Positions 8,077 through 16,570 are shown, counted from the first letter of the stretch. The stretch: 64,000 nucleotides of DNA from JBBDXI01 sp040902425 (GCA_040902425.1 JBBDXI010000069.1:42022-106021), one strand, 5' to 3'. Translations and numbers: made by a program. The notes: generated by a model from the sequence alone, not told the origin.

Positions 8077-9875
8077 GACCGGGCCCCCCGCGCACGCGCC
8101 GAGCCCGAACGCCGCCTCGGGCCCCCGCCCGCGGGCCCCTCGCCCGTGTCCACCCGCCGCTGTGCCGCACTCGTGCTCGCCAGCTCTCGCTCCGCTTCCA
8201 CCCGCGCCGCCTCCTGCCGCCGCAGGCGCTCCAGCGCCCGCGCCTCCTCCTCGATCTCCGCATCCAGCTCCGCCCGCTTCCGCGTCAGCTGAGCCTCGCG
8301 CCGCTCCAGCTCCGCGGACCTGTCGCGCTCCGCGGCCGCGTCCCGCGCCTCCTGCGACCGCCGGGCCGACCCCGTCAGCACGCCGCCAGGCCCGAGGTAC
8401 ATATCCCGGATCTGCACCCCATTATCCGTCAGCAGGAACTCGCGCACCTGGTTCGAATGCGCTGTCCCACGCGACTTGACGACGTTGATCAGCCGGTTGC
8501 GCTCACCCGCCGCCTCCATGTCCCGAAGGAGAATCCACGAGTCCATCAGCGAGCTGATCCCCACCTCCGAGGTCTCGACCGGCTCCGGGCCCCCCGTGTT
8601 CAGGCTCGTGAACACCCCCGTGATCTCCTGCTCCTTCAGGAAGTCGATCAGCCGCACCAGCATCCCCAGCGTGTCGGCCGGGTTCGACTGCGACACCAGG
8701 TTGCTGATCGGGTCCAATACCACCGCCCGCGGCCGGTGCCGGCCGATCTCCCGGTGCATCACCGCCAGGTGCATCTCCAGCCCGTGCAGGCTCGGGCGCG
8801 ACGCGAAGAACTTCAGCAGCCCGGCCCGGACATGCGGCTCAAGGTCGATCCCGATCGACCGCATGTTCCGGATGATCAGCGCCTCGCTCTCCTCGAAGGC
8901 AAAGTAGAGGCACGACTCACCCGCGCGGCACGTCGCGTCCGCGAAGTGCGCCGCCATGCTGCTCTTGCCCGTCCCCGCCGTCCCCGACACCAGCACGCTC
9001 GAGCCCCGGAAGTACCCGCCCGCCAGCATCGTGTCCAGCCGCGCGATCCCCGTCGGGACCCGCTCGTCGGACACCCCGTGCGAGAGCCCCAGGCTCGTGA
9101 TCGGCAGCACGCTGATCCCGTCGGCGTCGATCAGGAACGGGTACTCGTTCGTCCCGTGCGTCGAGCCGCGGTACTTCACGATCCGCAGCCGCCGCGTCGA
9201 GATCTGCTGGATCACCCGGTGGTCCATCAGGATCACGCAGTCCGAGACGTACTCCTCCAGCCACTGCCGCGTCAGCTGGCCCTCGCCCCGCTCCCCGGTG
9301 ATCACCGCCGTGACGCCCTTGTCCTTCAGCCAGTGGAAGAGCCGCCGCAACTCCGCCCGCAGGATCGCCGTGTTCGACAGCCCCGAGAACAGGCTCTCGA
9401 TCGTGTCCAGCACCACCCGCTTGGCCCCGACTTCGTCGATCGAATAGCCAAGCCGGACGAACAGCCCCTCAAGGTCGTACTCGCCCGTCTCCTCGATCTC
9501 GCCCCGCTCGACCCGGACGTGATCGACGATCAGCAGCTTCCGCCGCTCCAGGTCCTTCAGGTCGAACCCCAGCGACGCCACGTTCTTCGCCAGTTCCTCC
9601 GCGTTCTCCTCGAACGACACGAAGAGCCCCGGCTCGCCGTACTTGACCGCCCCGCGAACCAGGAACTCGACCCCGAGCAGCGTCTTGCCGCACCCCGCCC
9701 CGCCGCACACCAGCGTCGGCCGCCCCGCCGGCAGCCCGCCGTTGGTGATCTGGTCCAGACCTTCGATACCGGTCGGCGCCTTCTCCAGGCTCGGCCCGTG
9801 CTCCACGGAAGGAAGGTCGCCATTCCGCGAAGCGCCGGCGTGACGCCGGCCGGCTTTCTGAGTGTTGGTCTTCAC
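8073..9875 (-). CDS. kaiC: circadian clock ATPase KaiC with C-terminal coiled-coil extension
   Basis: A 600-aa protein with two RecA-like domains. CI (about residues 30-260) has Walker A GGAGCGKT (K64), tandem catalytic glutamates E89-E90 and Walker B VVLDTIES. CII (about 272-495) has Walker A GTAGTGKS (K304), E329 beside the EES motif, and VVLDPISN. The autophosphorylation region reads ETSEVGISSLMDSW, placing S441 and S442 at the positions of S431/T432 of Synechococcus KaiC and S436 at that of T426. Ser-Ser replaces Ser-Thr. After the CII core, about 100 extra residues form a charged coiled coil (510-570) and a basic tail, longer than the usual KaiC tail. The start is GTG 9875, with a GAGG ribosome binding site. 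First gene of a four-gene operon. Confidence 0.93.
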   Translation of the reverse strand: MKTNTQKAGRRHAGASRNGDLPSVEHGPSLEKAPTGIEGLDQITNGGLPAGRPTLVCGGAGCGKTLLGVEFLVRGAVKYGEPGLFVSFEENAEELAKNVASLGFDLKDLERRKLLIVDHVRVERGEIEETGEYDLEGLFVRLGYSIDEVGAKRVVLDTIESLFSGLSNTAILRAELRRLFHWLKDKGVTAVITGERGEGQLTRQWLEEYVSDCVILMDHRVIQQISTRRLRIVKYRGSTHGTNEYPFLIDADGISVLPITSLGLSHGVSDERVPTGIARLDTMLAGGYFRGSSVLVSGTAGTGKSSMAAHFADATCRAGESCLYFAFEESEALIIRNMRSIGIDLEPHVRAGLLKFFASRPSLHGLEMHLAVMHREIGRHRPRAVVLDPISNLVSQSNPADTLGMLVRLIDFLKEQEITGVFTSLNTGGPEPVETSEVGISSLMDSWILLRDMEAAGERNRLINVVKSRGTAHSNQVREFLLTDNGVQIRDMYLGPGGVLTGSARRSQEARDAAAERDRSAELERREAQLTRKRAELDAEIEEEARALERLRRQEAARVEAERELASTSAAQRRVDTGEGPAGGGPRRRSGSARARGARS

Positions 9876-9911
9876 GAAAGGGCCTCGGGGGGGTGGGTGA
9901 GGAAGGATTGA

Positions 9912-9917
9912 GCCTAT
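9912..9917 (-). promoter_or_regulatory. possible -10 (TAGGCT) of the kaiC operon
   Basis: TAGGCT on the minus strand lies 36 nt upstream of the kaiC GTG, leaving room for a short leader with a GAGG ribosome binding site. No convincing -35 hexamer is visible. Confidence 0.3.
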
Positions 9918-9962
9918 CGAGTGACGATCAGAGAATGAAGGACCGCCGAGGTGAAATCGATT

Positions 9963-10559
9963 TCACCCGCTCCTTTCGGTCGGGATCTCCAGATCCCCGC
10001 CGCCCCGCCTGCCACCCCCGCCGATCACCCTCCCGCGGCACCCCCTCCTCCCGCTCCTCCCCCCGCCCCCGCTCCCCCCGCGCCACTCGACTTTGACGTC
10101 GGGGACGTACTTGAAGAGGACGGCGAGCAACAGCGTCAGGAGGCCCGTCACGACGACAAGGTCCACCCCCTCCCAGACCATCGCCCCGACCCGCCCCTCG
10201 CCCCCCACCGCCCCCGCCGCCGCGGTCAGCGCTGTGCTCAGCATCATCGACCCCACCAGCACCACCATCAGCAGCCCGACGATCGTGATCGCGGTAAGCC
10301 GTTTCCGCAGAAACCCCCAAACCCCCTGCCCCGGCCGCGCCTTCACGTCGAACATGTTGTTCATCGCGTGCTGGAGCTGCCCAAAGACGCCGCTGGCGGA
10401 GATGAACAGGACGATGAGGCTGATGATGCCGGCGATGCTGCCGGCGCTGGGCTGGCCCTTGGCGGCGCTGATGATGCCTCGGACTCCGGCGCCGGCCTGC
10501 TCGCCCCGGGGCCACAGGCGGGACGGCTGTGCCGCTTCTCCGGATGAGCCCCGGCTCAC
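9963..10559 (-). pseudogene. yihY: decayed YihY/BrkB family membrane protein
   Basis: The middle of this reading frame is unmistakably YihY/BrkB: LIVLFISASGVFGQLQHAMNNMFDVK, then RPGQGVWGFLRKRL, a membrane helix, and LFKYVPDVKVEW (homology about 10075-10485). A full-length family member has about 300 residues. Here the first roughly 60-90 residues (early membrane helices) are missing because the frame abuts the ffh promoter. The last third, normally several more helices, is replaced by Gly/Arg-rich low-complexity sequence. I read it as a gene remnant truncated at both ends. A short expressed membrane protein cannot be excluded. Confidence 0.6.
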
Positions 10560-10565
10560 TACACT
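10560..10565 (+). promoter_or_regulatory. -10 element TACACT for ffh
   Basis: TACACT ends 8 nt before the ffh ATG with no Shine-Dalgarno in between, implying an almost leaderless mRNA. Confidence 0.4.
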
Positions 10566-10573
10566 TCCGCCCC

Positions 10574-12112
10574 ATGTTTGACCGACTCAGCGACGCGTTC
10601 GGGAATGTCTACCGCAAGCTCTCGGGCAAGGGCCAGATCACGGAGGCCAACGTCCGGGACGCCCTCGAGGATGTCCGCACGGCCCTGCTGGAGGCGGATG
10701 TCCACGTCGACGTGGTCAACACGTTCGCCGAGGAGGTCCTGAACGACTCGCTCGGGCGCCAGGTGACCAAGTCGCTCAAGCCGGGCGAGGAGATCATCGG
10801 GATCGTCCATCACCGGCTGGTCGAGCTGCTGGGGGGCGAGTTCTCCGGCGAGAGCGACGAGCTGGGGCGGCCGATGGTGCGCATCCCCGAGCCGGGGGTC
10901 ATGCGCGTCTCGCCGGGGCCGACCATCGTCATGATGTGCGGGCTCCAGGGGTCGGGCAAAACCACCACCGTCGGCAAGCTCGCGGGCTACCTGAAGAAGC
11001 GCGGCCGGTCGGTGATGCTGGTGGCCGCGGACCTGCAGCGCCCCGCGGCCGTCGAGCAGCTCCACACCGTGGCCGAGCAGGTGAAGGCGGACCTGACGGG
11101 CGGGGCCACGGTGATGTTCTACGCCGAGCCCGACAAGACCGCGGCCTACGGGAAGGCCGTGGGCGTGGCGGTGGGCGTCTGCCAGCGGGCGGTGATGGCG
11201 GCGATGAAGCAGGGGATCGACACGGTCATCCTCGACACGGCGGGGCGGCTGCACATCAACGACGAGCTGATGGGGGAGCTGTCGAGCATCAACAGGCTGC
11301 TGAACCCGCACCAGATCTTCCTCGTCGTCGACGCGATGACGGGGCAGGACGCGGTGAACTCCGCGAAGGCGTTCCACGAGCGGCTGAACGTGGACGGGAT
11401 CATCCTGACGAAGTTCGATTCCGACACGCGGGGCGGGGCGGCGCTCTCGGTGAAGCAGGTGACGGGGGCGCCGATCAAGTTCATCGGCGTGGGCGAGAAG
11501 CTGGAGGCGCTGGAGGAGTTCCACCCGCAGCGGATGGCGGGGCGGATCCTGGGGATGGGCGACGTCGTCTCGCTGGTGGAGAAGGCCCAGGAGCAGGTGA
11601 GCGCCGAGGACGCGGAGAAGCTGCAGGCGAAGCTCGCGAGGGGCGAGATGACGATGGAGGATTTCCTGGGGCAGCTCAAGGCGCTGCGGCGGATGGGGCC
11701 GCTGAAGCAGCTGCTGGGGCTGATCCCGGGCGTGGGGAGCGCGCTGAAGGAGGCGCACATCGACGAGGGGCAGCTCGGCAAGGTGGAGGCGATCATCAAC
11801 TCGATGACGAAGAAGGAGCGGTCGCGCCCCGAGGTGATCGAGCACTCGCGGCGGAAGCGGATCGCCAAGGGGAGCGGGACGAAGGTGGAGGATGTGTCCA
11901 CGCTGGTGAAGCAGTTCCAGACGCTGAGCAAGCTGACGAAGCAGATGGCGGGGATGTCGGCCTCGAGCAAGGTGGCCGCGGTGAAGGAGCTGGGGAGCGG
12001 GGGCCTGGGCGGCCTGATCCCGGGGATGAGCGGGATGCCCGGCTTCAACCCGGGGAAGGGGAGCACGCGGGCGGGGAGCGTGAAGGATCGGTTTAAGAAG
12101 AGGAAGAGGTGA
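10574..12112 (+). CDS. ffh: signal recognition particle protein Ffh
   Basis: This SRP54 GTPase binds the signal sequences of nascent membrane and secreted proteins and, with 4.5S RNA and FtsY, targets them to the translocon. The N domain begins FDRLSDAFGNVYRKLSGKG. The G domain has GLQGSGKTTTVGKL (G1), DLQRPAAVEQL, DTAGRL (G3) and TKFDSDTRGG (G4). The Met-rich M domain contains MTMEDFLGQLKALRRMGPLKQLLGLIPG and ends with a basic tail. Length (512 aa from ATG 10574) is slightly above the usual 450-480. The ATG at 10574 starts the family's MFDRLSDAF sequence, so earlier in-frame codons were rejected. Confidence 0.96.
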   Translation: MFDRLSDAFGNVYRKLSGKGQITEANVRDALEDVRTALLEADVHVDVVNTFAEEVLNDSLGRQVTKSLKPGEEIIGIVHHRLVELLGGEFSGESDELGRPMVRIPEPGVMRVSPGPTIVMMCGLQGSGKTTTVGKLAGYLKKRGRSVMLVAADLQRPAAVEQLHTVAEQVKADLTGGATVMFYAEPDKTAAYGKAVGVAVGVCQRAVMAAMKQGIDTVILDTAGRLHINDELMGELSSINRLLNPHQIFLVVDAMTGQDAVNSAKAFHERLNVDGIILTKFDSDTRGGAALSVKQVTGAPIKFIGVGEKLEALEEFHPQRMAGRILGMGDVVSLVEKAQEQVSAEDAEKLQAKLARGEMTMEDFLGQLKALRRMGPLKQLLGLIPGVGSALKEAHIDEGQLGKVEAIINSMTKKERSRPEVIEHSRRKRIAKGSGTKVEDVSTLVKQFQTLSKLTKQMAGMSASSKVAAVKELGSGGLGGLIPGMSGMPGFNPGKGSTRAGSVKDRFKKRKR

Positions 12113-12134
12113 TGGCTTCCGGCACCAGCCTCAT

Positions 12135-13724
12135 TCACAAATCTCCGGATTCCACTTCCGTGGCGGTGGGGGGAGCAATGCTGTTCAGTGTGATCTTGCC
12201 TGTCGGCGCCCCCAAGGGCTCGTGTGGCGCAGGCTCCGCTACTGCCTCCCCTGTACCAAGTCCTATGCCGGTCACCAATGAGATCATCCGAGACACATGA
12301 TCCGGATCGCATCCTCGCATCAAGGTCAGCAGGTCATTCAGAATTGACCGGCTCTCTGCCAGCAACGTCAGATCCTCATCAGGCTCGCCGACGATATTTC
12401 GATGTGCATGCGTCTGGACATACCGATAAACCCGGGCCGCCTTTCCCGTCTCAAATCGCATTTCCTGCATCTGCATCCACAGCGAATTCTCCCCACGTCC
12501 TCCAGGAACGCGAAACGCCAAGAAAGTCTCAAGTACGCGGCGGGCCATGCTCGGAACGCCATAGTACTCGTCCAATCCTCCCGTTGGAGCGGCAACCGCG
12601 AGACGATATATCTTTGAAAACAGATAGTGGTACTCTGATTCATACTCCATCAGAAGAGGATCGATCGATTTCAACGAGGACGCCCTTCCACTACCTGATC
12701 GAACCGACTCCAGCATGAGTATTCGCCCCGACCGCTTGTCGCGCCCACGAAGGTTGCGAAACCAATCTCGAATGAGCCTGAAGAAAATAAAATTATGAGT
12801 CAGAATAAATAGCTGACCTGCATTGCATGTAACTGCCCTGATATGCCCGAACGCTCCAAAGAGTGCATTCTGATCAAGGCTGGACACCGGGTCGTCCAGT
12901 ACTACGACGCCATTGCCAATCGTGAACCGCTTGTCGTGTAGCGTTTTAAGAAAATAGAGCAACGCTATAGCGGTGGACTCTCCCTCGCTCACGTTTGTGG
13001 CCAGACCCTCCAGCCTTCGAATACTGTAACCAGTGTCTGAAATATCAAGCTGCAGGTCCGCGTGCCCAAGATAATTGCACAGATGCTGGTTCAGTTCTTC
13101 CGCGGGTTGCCGATGCTCTACGATGTCTCGCTCTAGAGTTGCCACTTCTTGCTCTAGTCTCGCCACCTCTACTGCTCGCTTCGACACCATTTCGTCCGCG
13201 AAGCGAGAGGCATCTCGAAGTGCGCAGTACTCGGCAATGCTGCCTGCAACGGCATCGGCTTCAAGCGTGTCTCGCGCGCTGGCGACCCTTTGATCAAATT
13301 GACCGCAGGCCCCATTGTGCTGCGAGATAACTGATTCGATAGCCACCACACTCAGAACGGAGGGCACTTCAAGATCAAGAGTAACCAGGTGGAAGGGCCG
13401 ACTTCTCTTTAGTTGCAGGGATGCCAACAGTTTCGTGAGCGCCGCCGCAACACTACCGAGTTCGCCGCGCAATGAGCTCTCCATTGCGGCATAGGCAGGA
13501 GCAAGGTCGTCATAGAACTCTGCATTCCTTGGGAACTGCACACCACTCATCGCCTCAAGCGCGTGCTCGACGGTGCCAATCGCGGTGTCCAGACGCGCCA
13601 TAAACCGATCGAAATGCGCGTTGAAATGAGCTTCAAGGGCTAGCATTCTGGCAGGTGGCACCGCTTGCTCACAAAACAGGCACTGATGAGTGCCTCCGAT
13701 CTCAAAGATCTCGCGATACAGCAA
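12135..13724 (-). CDS. AAA_13 (RloC/PrrC-like) ATPase, C-terminal half of a gene split by inversion
   Basis: This frame starts inside the coiled-coil arm of an AAA_13 ATPase. It opens at the zinc-hook-like motif CLFCEQ and continues through a long coiled coil (about residues 190-235). It then carries the ABC-type signature NVSEGESTAIALLYFL, Walker B GVVVLDDPVSSLDQNALF and the H-loop FILTHNFIFFRLIRDW. The Walker A half is missing and lies next door in the opposite orientation (13690-14510). The only available start is a TTG at 13724, in codons with no family counterpart. GC content is visibly lower than in ffh, suggesting horizontal acquisition. No stop interrupts the 529 codons, so the break looks recent. 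Alone it cannot bind ATP normally. Confidence 0.8.
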   Translation of the reverse strand: MLYREIFEIGGTHQCLFCEQAVPPARMLALEAHFNAHFDRFMARLDTAIGTVEHALEAMSGVQFPRNAEFYDDLAPAYAAMESSLRGELGSVAAALTKLLASLQLKRSRPFHLVTLDLEVPSVLSVVAIESVISQHNGACGQFDQRVASARDTLEADAVAGSIAEYCALRDASRFADEMVSKRAVEVARLEQEVATLERDIVEHRQPAEELNQHLCNYLGHADLQLDISDTGYSIRRLEGLATNVSEGESTAIALLYFLKTLHDKRFTIGNGVVVLDDPVSSLDQNALFGAFGHIRAVTCNAGQLFILTHNFIFFRLIRDWFRNLRGRDKRSGRILMLESVRSGSGRASSLKSIDPLLMEYESEYHYLFSKIYRLAVAAPTGGLDEYYGVPSMARRVLETFLAFRVPGGRGENSLWMQMQEMRFETGKAARVYRYVQTHAHRNIVGEPDEDLTLLAESRSILNDLLTLMRGCDPDHVSRMISLVTGIGLGTGEAVAEPAPHEPLGAPTGKITLNSIAPPTATEVESGDL

Positions 13725-14510
13725 CGCTGGCGTGTTCCGTCACTTCGAGTGGCCGGATGACCTACAGGAGTTCGGTCGATTCAATCTTATCTACGGGTGG
13801 AATGGTTCAGGAAAGACGACGCTCAGTCGCCTCTTTCGAGCCCTTGAAACACGAACCAGGCCGATCGGAAATGCGTCGCTCTGCATCAATGGTCAGGATA
13901 CGAGGGGCGAGCAGTTTCCGGGAGCCACGATTCCTGTCCGAGTGTTCAATCGAGAGTTCGTGGCGGAATGCGTGTTTCCAACACAGGGGCGGATGGCGCC
14001 AATACTCGTAGTGGGTCAGCAGAACGTAGAGAAGCAGAAACGATTGGAGGCATTGCGGAGTCGAGTTGCTGACACTCAGGCTGCGCTCGCTAGTGACCGA
14101 GACGCTAAGCAGAAAGCCGAGCGTGCGTTTGACTTGTTCAACATAAGTCAAGCTCGCTCGATCAAAGATGCGCTCCGGGCGAGCGGTCCTAATCGCTTCA
14201 ATAACTATGACAAGTCGCATTATACCCTACGCGTCGAAACGATGCTGCTCGATGGCAACGCGAGATTAGTGCGCTTGTCGGACGAAGCCCGACAGGCTGC
14301 CGCGGTTCAGAGTCGCAGCACCCTGAAACCACGAATTCCCCCACTGGATCTTCGTTTACCAGATCTCGCGGTGCTGATTAGCGGCACAACTGGCTTGTTG
14401 ATTGAGAGTGCCGCCTCGGGCACAATAGCCAGGCTAAAGGACGATCCGGCGCTCTCAATCTGGGTGCGAGATGGCTTGAGAGTACACAAAGATCGAGGGA
14501 CGCCGCCCAG
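13690..14510 (+). CDS. AAA_13 (RloC/PrrC-like) ATPase, N-terminal half of a gene split by inversion
   Basis: The frame gives the family N-terminus: ISKISRYSNAGVFRHFEW, then FGRFNLIYGWNGSGKTTLSRLF (Walker A) and VRVFNREFVAECVF. The first coiled-coil arm follows, ending WVRDGLRVHKDRGT. In relatives this last segment runs directly into the CxFC zinc hook, which here opens the divergent C-terminal half. The reading frame stays open past 14510 to 14754, but that part is unrelated sequence. The present GTG start at 13690 is fortuitous: its first codons are the reverse complement of the other half's coding sequence. See the inverted segment entry for the reconstruction. Confidence 0.78.
13697..14495. 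repeat. inverted segment with 6-bp inverted ends (CGATCT ... AGATCG)
   Basis: The roughly 0.8-kb segment carrying the Walker A half of the AAA_13 gene is flanked by CGATCT (13697-13702) and AGATCG (14490-14495), inside longer imperfect matches (CTCCGATCT against CCCTCGATCT). Flipping it on paper restores one minus-strand gene in which HKDRG joins THQCLFCEQ to within one nucleotide. The ends are too short to identify a site-specific recombinase site. Confidence 0.6.
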
Positions 14511-14514
14511 TGTA
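14509..14514 (-). promoter_or_regulatory. orphan -10 element TACACT left behind by the inversion
   Basis: TACACT on the minus strand lies just outside the right end of the inverted segment and points into it. Before inversion it would have sat about 7 nt upstream of the AAA_13 start, matching the leaderless pattern seen elsewhere. It now reads antisense through the N-terminal half towards the C-terminal half. Confidence 0.45.
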
Positions 14515-14669
14515 CCAGATGCGCCGCTTGGAGGCGTGGCACCGGGCCGTGTCACCCGTTTGGACCTCTTTGGGCAAGGGCGGGAAGGAACTGGTCCGCA
14601 CCACCGGTTTGTACGTCTTCAGCCAAAACGGTGCGCGAGGGAGGAGCACCGGTTTGACCGCCGGGCCGG

Positions 14670-15584
14670 TCAAGCCGCTGGCACGGTTGGGCGAGGGGTG
14701 CCGAGGCCGCACTCGGGGCAGGGTGTGCCCGGGGCGAGGCCGGTGAGGTTGTAGGCGCAGGAGGGGCACTGGCCGGCCTCGCGGCGGGCCCGGTGGGTCA
14801 TCCATCGGAAGGCGAGGACGAGGAGCGTGGTGGGCATGACCACGAGGAGGCCGAGGGTAAGCAGGGTCAGGAAGATCGGGCGGAACTCCATGCCCTCGAC
14901 GCCGGCAACGTCGAAGTAGAACTGGTGGGCGGAGAGCAGCGTGGGCTGGCCCGCGGGCCCGCGCCGGAAGAGCAGCTCGTAGTAGGTGCGGTGGTCGTTG
15001 GAGACCTCGCCGCCGCGGAGGGCGATGAGGAGCAGGCTTTCGCCGTCCTCGCCCAGCAGCTCGTAGATGAGGCCGCCGGAGTAGAAGAACGCGCCGGTTT
15101 GCCACTGGTTATAGCCGGGATCCTCCTTCACGATGACGCCGGCGTTGCGGACCAAGGCCATGAGGCCCTTGGTCTGCTCGGGGCCGAGTGCCGGAAGCGG
15201 GCGGGTCGCCTTGCCCGTCTGCTCGAGCGTTCGCAGGGCGCGAAAGTCGAGGAGGTAGTAGTCGTCTTCGTTCGGATAGTGGCTCTGGGCGTACCAGCCC
15301 GGGCCCTGGTAGGCGCCGCTCTCCCATCCGGGGGTACCGAGAGGGCCGGCGACCGGAAGGAGTTCGAGCGAGCCGTCGGGTTGGCGCTCCGGCCATACGG
15401 GGGTGACGGTGACCAGGCTGGCGGCGGATAGCACGCGGCGATCGAGACTGGGGCGATCGATCCAGTACCCCCACAGGGCGAGGTTGAGGCAGGCGGCGAG
15501 AATGGCGGCAGGGATCGCGGTGATCACGGCGGCCAAGAACAGCACCAAGAGGGGATGCAGGCGGCGCTGGTTGCGGAAGGTCAC
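14670..15584 (-). CDS. membrane protein with C-terminal zinc ribbon
   Basis: This 304-aa protein has an N-terminal membrane helix (about residues 12-40) and a large extracytoplasmic region (about 45-235). A second helix pair (LTLLTLGLLVVMPTTLLVLAF) and a cytoplasmic zinc ribbon CPSCAYNLTGLAPGTPCPECG follow. The ribbon type is a planctomycete hallmark. The GTG start at 15584 has a TAGACT hexamer ending exactly 6 nt upstream and no ribosome binding site. A similarly built protein follows at 15818-16564. No enzymatic motif is visible in the large domain, and the function is unknown. Confidence 0.8.
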   Translation of the reverse strand: MTFRNQRRLHPLLVLFLAAVITAIPAAILAACLNLALWGYWIDRPSLDRRVLSAASLVTVTPVWPERQPDGSLELLPVAGPLGTPGWESGAYQGPGWYAQSHYPNEDDYYLLDFRALRTLEQTGKATRPLPALGPEQTKGLMALVRNAGVIVKEDPGYNQWQTGAFFYSGGLIYELLGEDGESLLLIALRGGEVSNDHRTYYELLFRRGPAGQPTLLSAHQFYFDVAGVEGMEFRPIFLTLLTLGLLVVMPTTLLVLAFRWMTHRARREAGQCPSCAYNLTGLAPGTPCPECGLGTPRPTVPAA

Positions 15585-15590
15585 GTTGGG

Positions 15591-15596
15591 AGTCTA
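15591..15596 (-). promoter_or_regulatory. -10 element TAGACT of the 304-aa membrane protein gene
   Basis: TAGACT, then 6 nt, then GTG (15584). This gap matches nine other genes in the window and implies a leaderless transcript. Confidence 0.5.
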
Positions 15597-15634
15597 AGGC
15601 GGGTGGTTTGGGGCTTGCGAGTTCGTTGGTCTCT

Positions 15635-15740
15635 GGCACCCCCTCGGGGTGCGGGAACGCGGGGGGCTGACCGGGGGTGGCGCTCGGCTGCGCCTCGCTT
15701 CACCCCCGCTACTTTCTGCCAGCCCCTCGGGCTGAAGAGG
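15635..15740 (+). repeat. dispersed hairpin-rich repeat, copy 1
   Basis: A roughly 105-bp intergenic unit made of three successive hairpins: GCACCCC/GGGGTGC, CCGGGGGTG/CACCCCCG (wider loop) and AGCCC-CTC-GGGCT. A second copy in the same orientation lies at 16988-17092. The spacing between hairpins is conserved while loop bases differ, which points to a structured element. Confidence 0.75.
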
Positions 15741-15807
15741 GGGACACCGCGGCCGCGGGGGAGCGCCCGGTCTGAATGCAGGGCCGGTCAAGCCAGTGGG
15801 GATCCGA

Positions 15808-15828
15808 GATTCAAGATTCACGATTCAA
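15808..15828 (+). repeat. three tandem heptamers GATTCAA/GATTCAC/GATTCAA
   Basis: Three 7-bp units span the stop codon of the minus-strand gene that ends at 15818, the same association with gene ends as at 741-775 and 1600-1621. Confidence 0.65.
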
Positions 15829-16564
15829 AAGGCTTACCGCACTCGGGGCAGGTTGCGCTCGGGGCGAGGCCGGCACGGTTGTAGCCGCAGGCGGCGCATT
15901 GGTTCCTCGCTCGACGCAGCGTGGCGCGCAGTGGTCGCCAGCGAAACAGAATGAGTGCCGCCATCCAGGCGGGCGCGTAGACCGCGGTGTTCGCGAGCAG
16001 GCCGCGCCAGATGGGGAGGCACGGGAGGGCGCGGTAGTCTCCGGGCGCGGTCGTCGCCGCTGAGAGCGGGACGCCACCGTTGACTGAGACGGTTCTGTCG
16101 CGCCCGTGCCGGAGTTCGCACCACAGCGCCAACCACGGCCATCCCCGGGCATCTTCCATTCCGCCCGTCGGGGCATGGGGCCCGCGCTCGATCGAGGCGG
16201 ACAGATTTCCCCAGCTGACATCGGGGGCTCGCTTGAGAGAGACCGCGTCATTCCCATAGTCCATCGACAACGGACCGAGCGAGTAGAACGTACCCCAGCG
16301 AAGAGTGAACCAGCTCCGGCGCGTCATCCCGGTGCGCCTGTACTCGTCGAGTTCGATGGGCTCGATGGTGAAGTCTTCCACACCGTTCCGGACGGCGCCG
16401 ATGAGGTGGAACGATCGCGCCAGGCCGCGGTGCGGCAGCCAGGCCGCGAGCGCCCACGCGACAGCCACTGTTGTTGCTAGGCCGAGCGCCAAGGAGACGA
16501 GCAGCCAGCCGGCGATCCATCGCAGGCGATGCGCCCGCGGGTGAAGGACGGCGGCTGCACTCAT
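15818..16564 (-). CDS. membrane protein with C-terminal zinc ribbon
   Basis: This 248-aa protein has an N-terminal membrane helix (WLLVSLALGLATTVAVAWAL), an extracytoplasmic region (about residues 45-180), a second helix (LLANTAVYAPAWMAALILF) and a zinc ribbon CAACGYNRAGLAPSATCPECG close to the C-terminus. The layout matches the downstream 14670-15584 protein, but I see no close similarity between the two central domains. ATG 16564 is preceded by TACGCT and 6 nt. The function is unknown. Confidence 0.78.
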   Translation of the reverse strand: MSAAAVLHPRAHRLRWIAGWLLVSLALGLATTVAVAWALAAWLPHRGLARSFHLIGAVRNGVEDFTIEPIELDEYRRTGMTRRSWFTLRWGTFYSLGPLSMDYGNDAVSLKRAPDVSWGNLSASIERGPHAPTGGMEDARGWPWLALWCELRHGRDRTVSVNGGVPLSAATTAPGDYRALPCLPIWRGLLANTAVYAPAWMAALILFRWRPLRATLRRARNQCAACGYNRAGLAPSATCPECGKPFES

Positions 16565-16570
16565 GGTGAG

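Noticed and set aside
14511..14754. Continuation of the AAA_13 N-terminal frame to 14754
   Set aside because: Residues after HKDRGT have no family match; this is chance open frame beyond the inversion point.
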